A DNA stretch of 12,919 nucleotides, from contig CANHYD010000025.1 in assembly GCA_947464705.1 (NCBI GenBank), positions 1-12,919 on the forward strand, written 5' to 3'. Under the pieces are notes generated by a model. The model did not search any database, was not told where the DNA came from, and worked only from the letters and a program-made list of their open reading frames with translations. The position numbers and the translations under genes are program-made. Origin of the DNA: Verrucomicrobiota bacterium (GTDB lineage: Bacteria; Verrucomicrobiota; Verrucomicrobiia; Limisphaerales; UBA9464). Of the stretch, positions 12,778 to 12,919 are shown piece after piece; positions within the stretch are counted from its first letter, which is position 1; each line of letters opens with the position of its first letter.

Positions 12778-12919
12778 ATGAGTTATTCCACGCCTCACAC
12801 CCCCCAGCCAATCTGGCTGTTCCGGTTCGCCGCCTTGGTGGCTTTGGCGACCTTGGGCTTGGTGTGCATTGGTGGATTGGTGACCAGTAAGGGAGTCGGG
12901 ATGTCGGTTCCCGATTGGC
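12778..12919 (+). CDS. ctaA: Heme A synthase (CtaA/COX15 family), 3' end outside the window
   Basis: Only the first 47 residues are present. After a short N-terminus (MSYSTPHTPQPIWLFRF) comes one hydrophobic span (about 18-36), leading into GGLVTSKGVGMSVPDW. This matches the family signature near the first transmembrane helix, usually written GGLVTSTGAGLSVPDW. Heme A synthase oxidises heme O to heme A for cytochrome c oxidase in the inner membrane. The ATG at 12778 sits directly behind a terminator-like hairpin and has no Shine-Dalgarno sequence. The frame is open back to the TAA of the copper protein gene, but no better start is seen. With the upstream copper protein it probably begins or continues a cytochrome oxidase locus beyond the window. 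Confidence 0.87.
   Translation, partial: MSYSTPHTPQPIWLFRFAALVALATLGLVCIGGLVTSKGVGMSVPDW

Noticed and set aside
1..12919. Search for tRNA, rRNA, CRISPR arrays, insertion sequences, prophage or toxin-antitoxin genes.
   Set aside because: No cloverleaf, regular spacer-repeat pattern, transposase motif, integrase or phage structural motif was found by reading both strands.

Overview
The window looks like chromosomal DNA from a GC-rich, aerobic, Gram-negative bacterium. I infer a member of the Verrucomicrobiota, probably near the Pedosphaera/Limisphaerales group. The N-terminal KRHETPPPGYF-type motif of the protein behind the sigma factor, the overall gene repertoire and the scarcity of Shine-Dalgarno sequences fit that, but it is an inference from memory, not a database result. 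Coding density is high. I see no tRNA, rRNA, CRISPR array, transposon or prophage.

Layout. (1) 1-2215, plus strand: a polyprenyl diphosphate synthase whose 5' end probably lies outside the window, then 3 bases later an ECF sigma factor, then a single-pass membrane protein that is the likely anti-sigma partner. (2) 2425-3813, minus strand: a CvpA-like membrane protein with a long soluble C-terminal part, ending at a strong terminator. (3) 3912-5651, plus strand: an intact M3 zinc oligoendopeptidase. (4) 5726-8814, minus strand: a close-packed cassette, in transcription order a RidA-family imine deaminase, a D-threonine aldolase/D-serine dehydratase-like PLP enzyme, an LsrG-like ABM-fold protein and an iron-type alcohol dehydrogenase. 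(5) 8911-11185, minus strand: rph (RNase PH), a histidine phosphatase and prmA, joined by two ATGA overlaps. (6) 11294-11791, plus strand: a small TPR protein. (7) 12004-end, plus strand: an exported protein with a plausible type-1 copper site, a terminator, then the start of a heme A synthase gene (CtaA/COX15), probably the edge of a cytochrome oxidase locus.

How the genes may work together. Block 4 can be read as a small catabolic route for D-3-hydroxy-amino acids: the PLP enzyme would give an aldehyde plus glycine, or an enamine; RidA would clear enamine/imine intermediates; the dehydrogenase would reduce an aldehyde. This is a hypothesis from gene order and family knowledge. Block 7 suggests respiratory electron transfer, with quinone tail synthesis in block 1 as a distant metabolic partner.

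The most unusual non-coding signals lie upstream of the copper protein. A near-consensus CRP-type box, TGTGA-N6-TCACG, overlaps a GTG codon that carries by far the best Shine-Dalgarno sequence in the window. Several dyads sit close to start codons: 3898-3914, 11255-11284 and 12746-12770.
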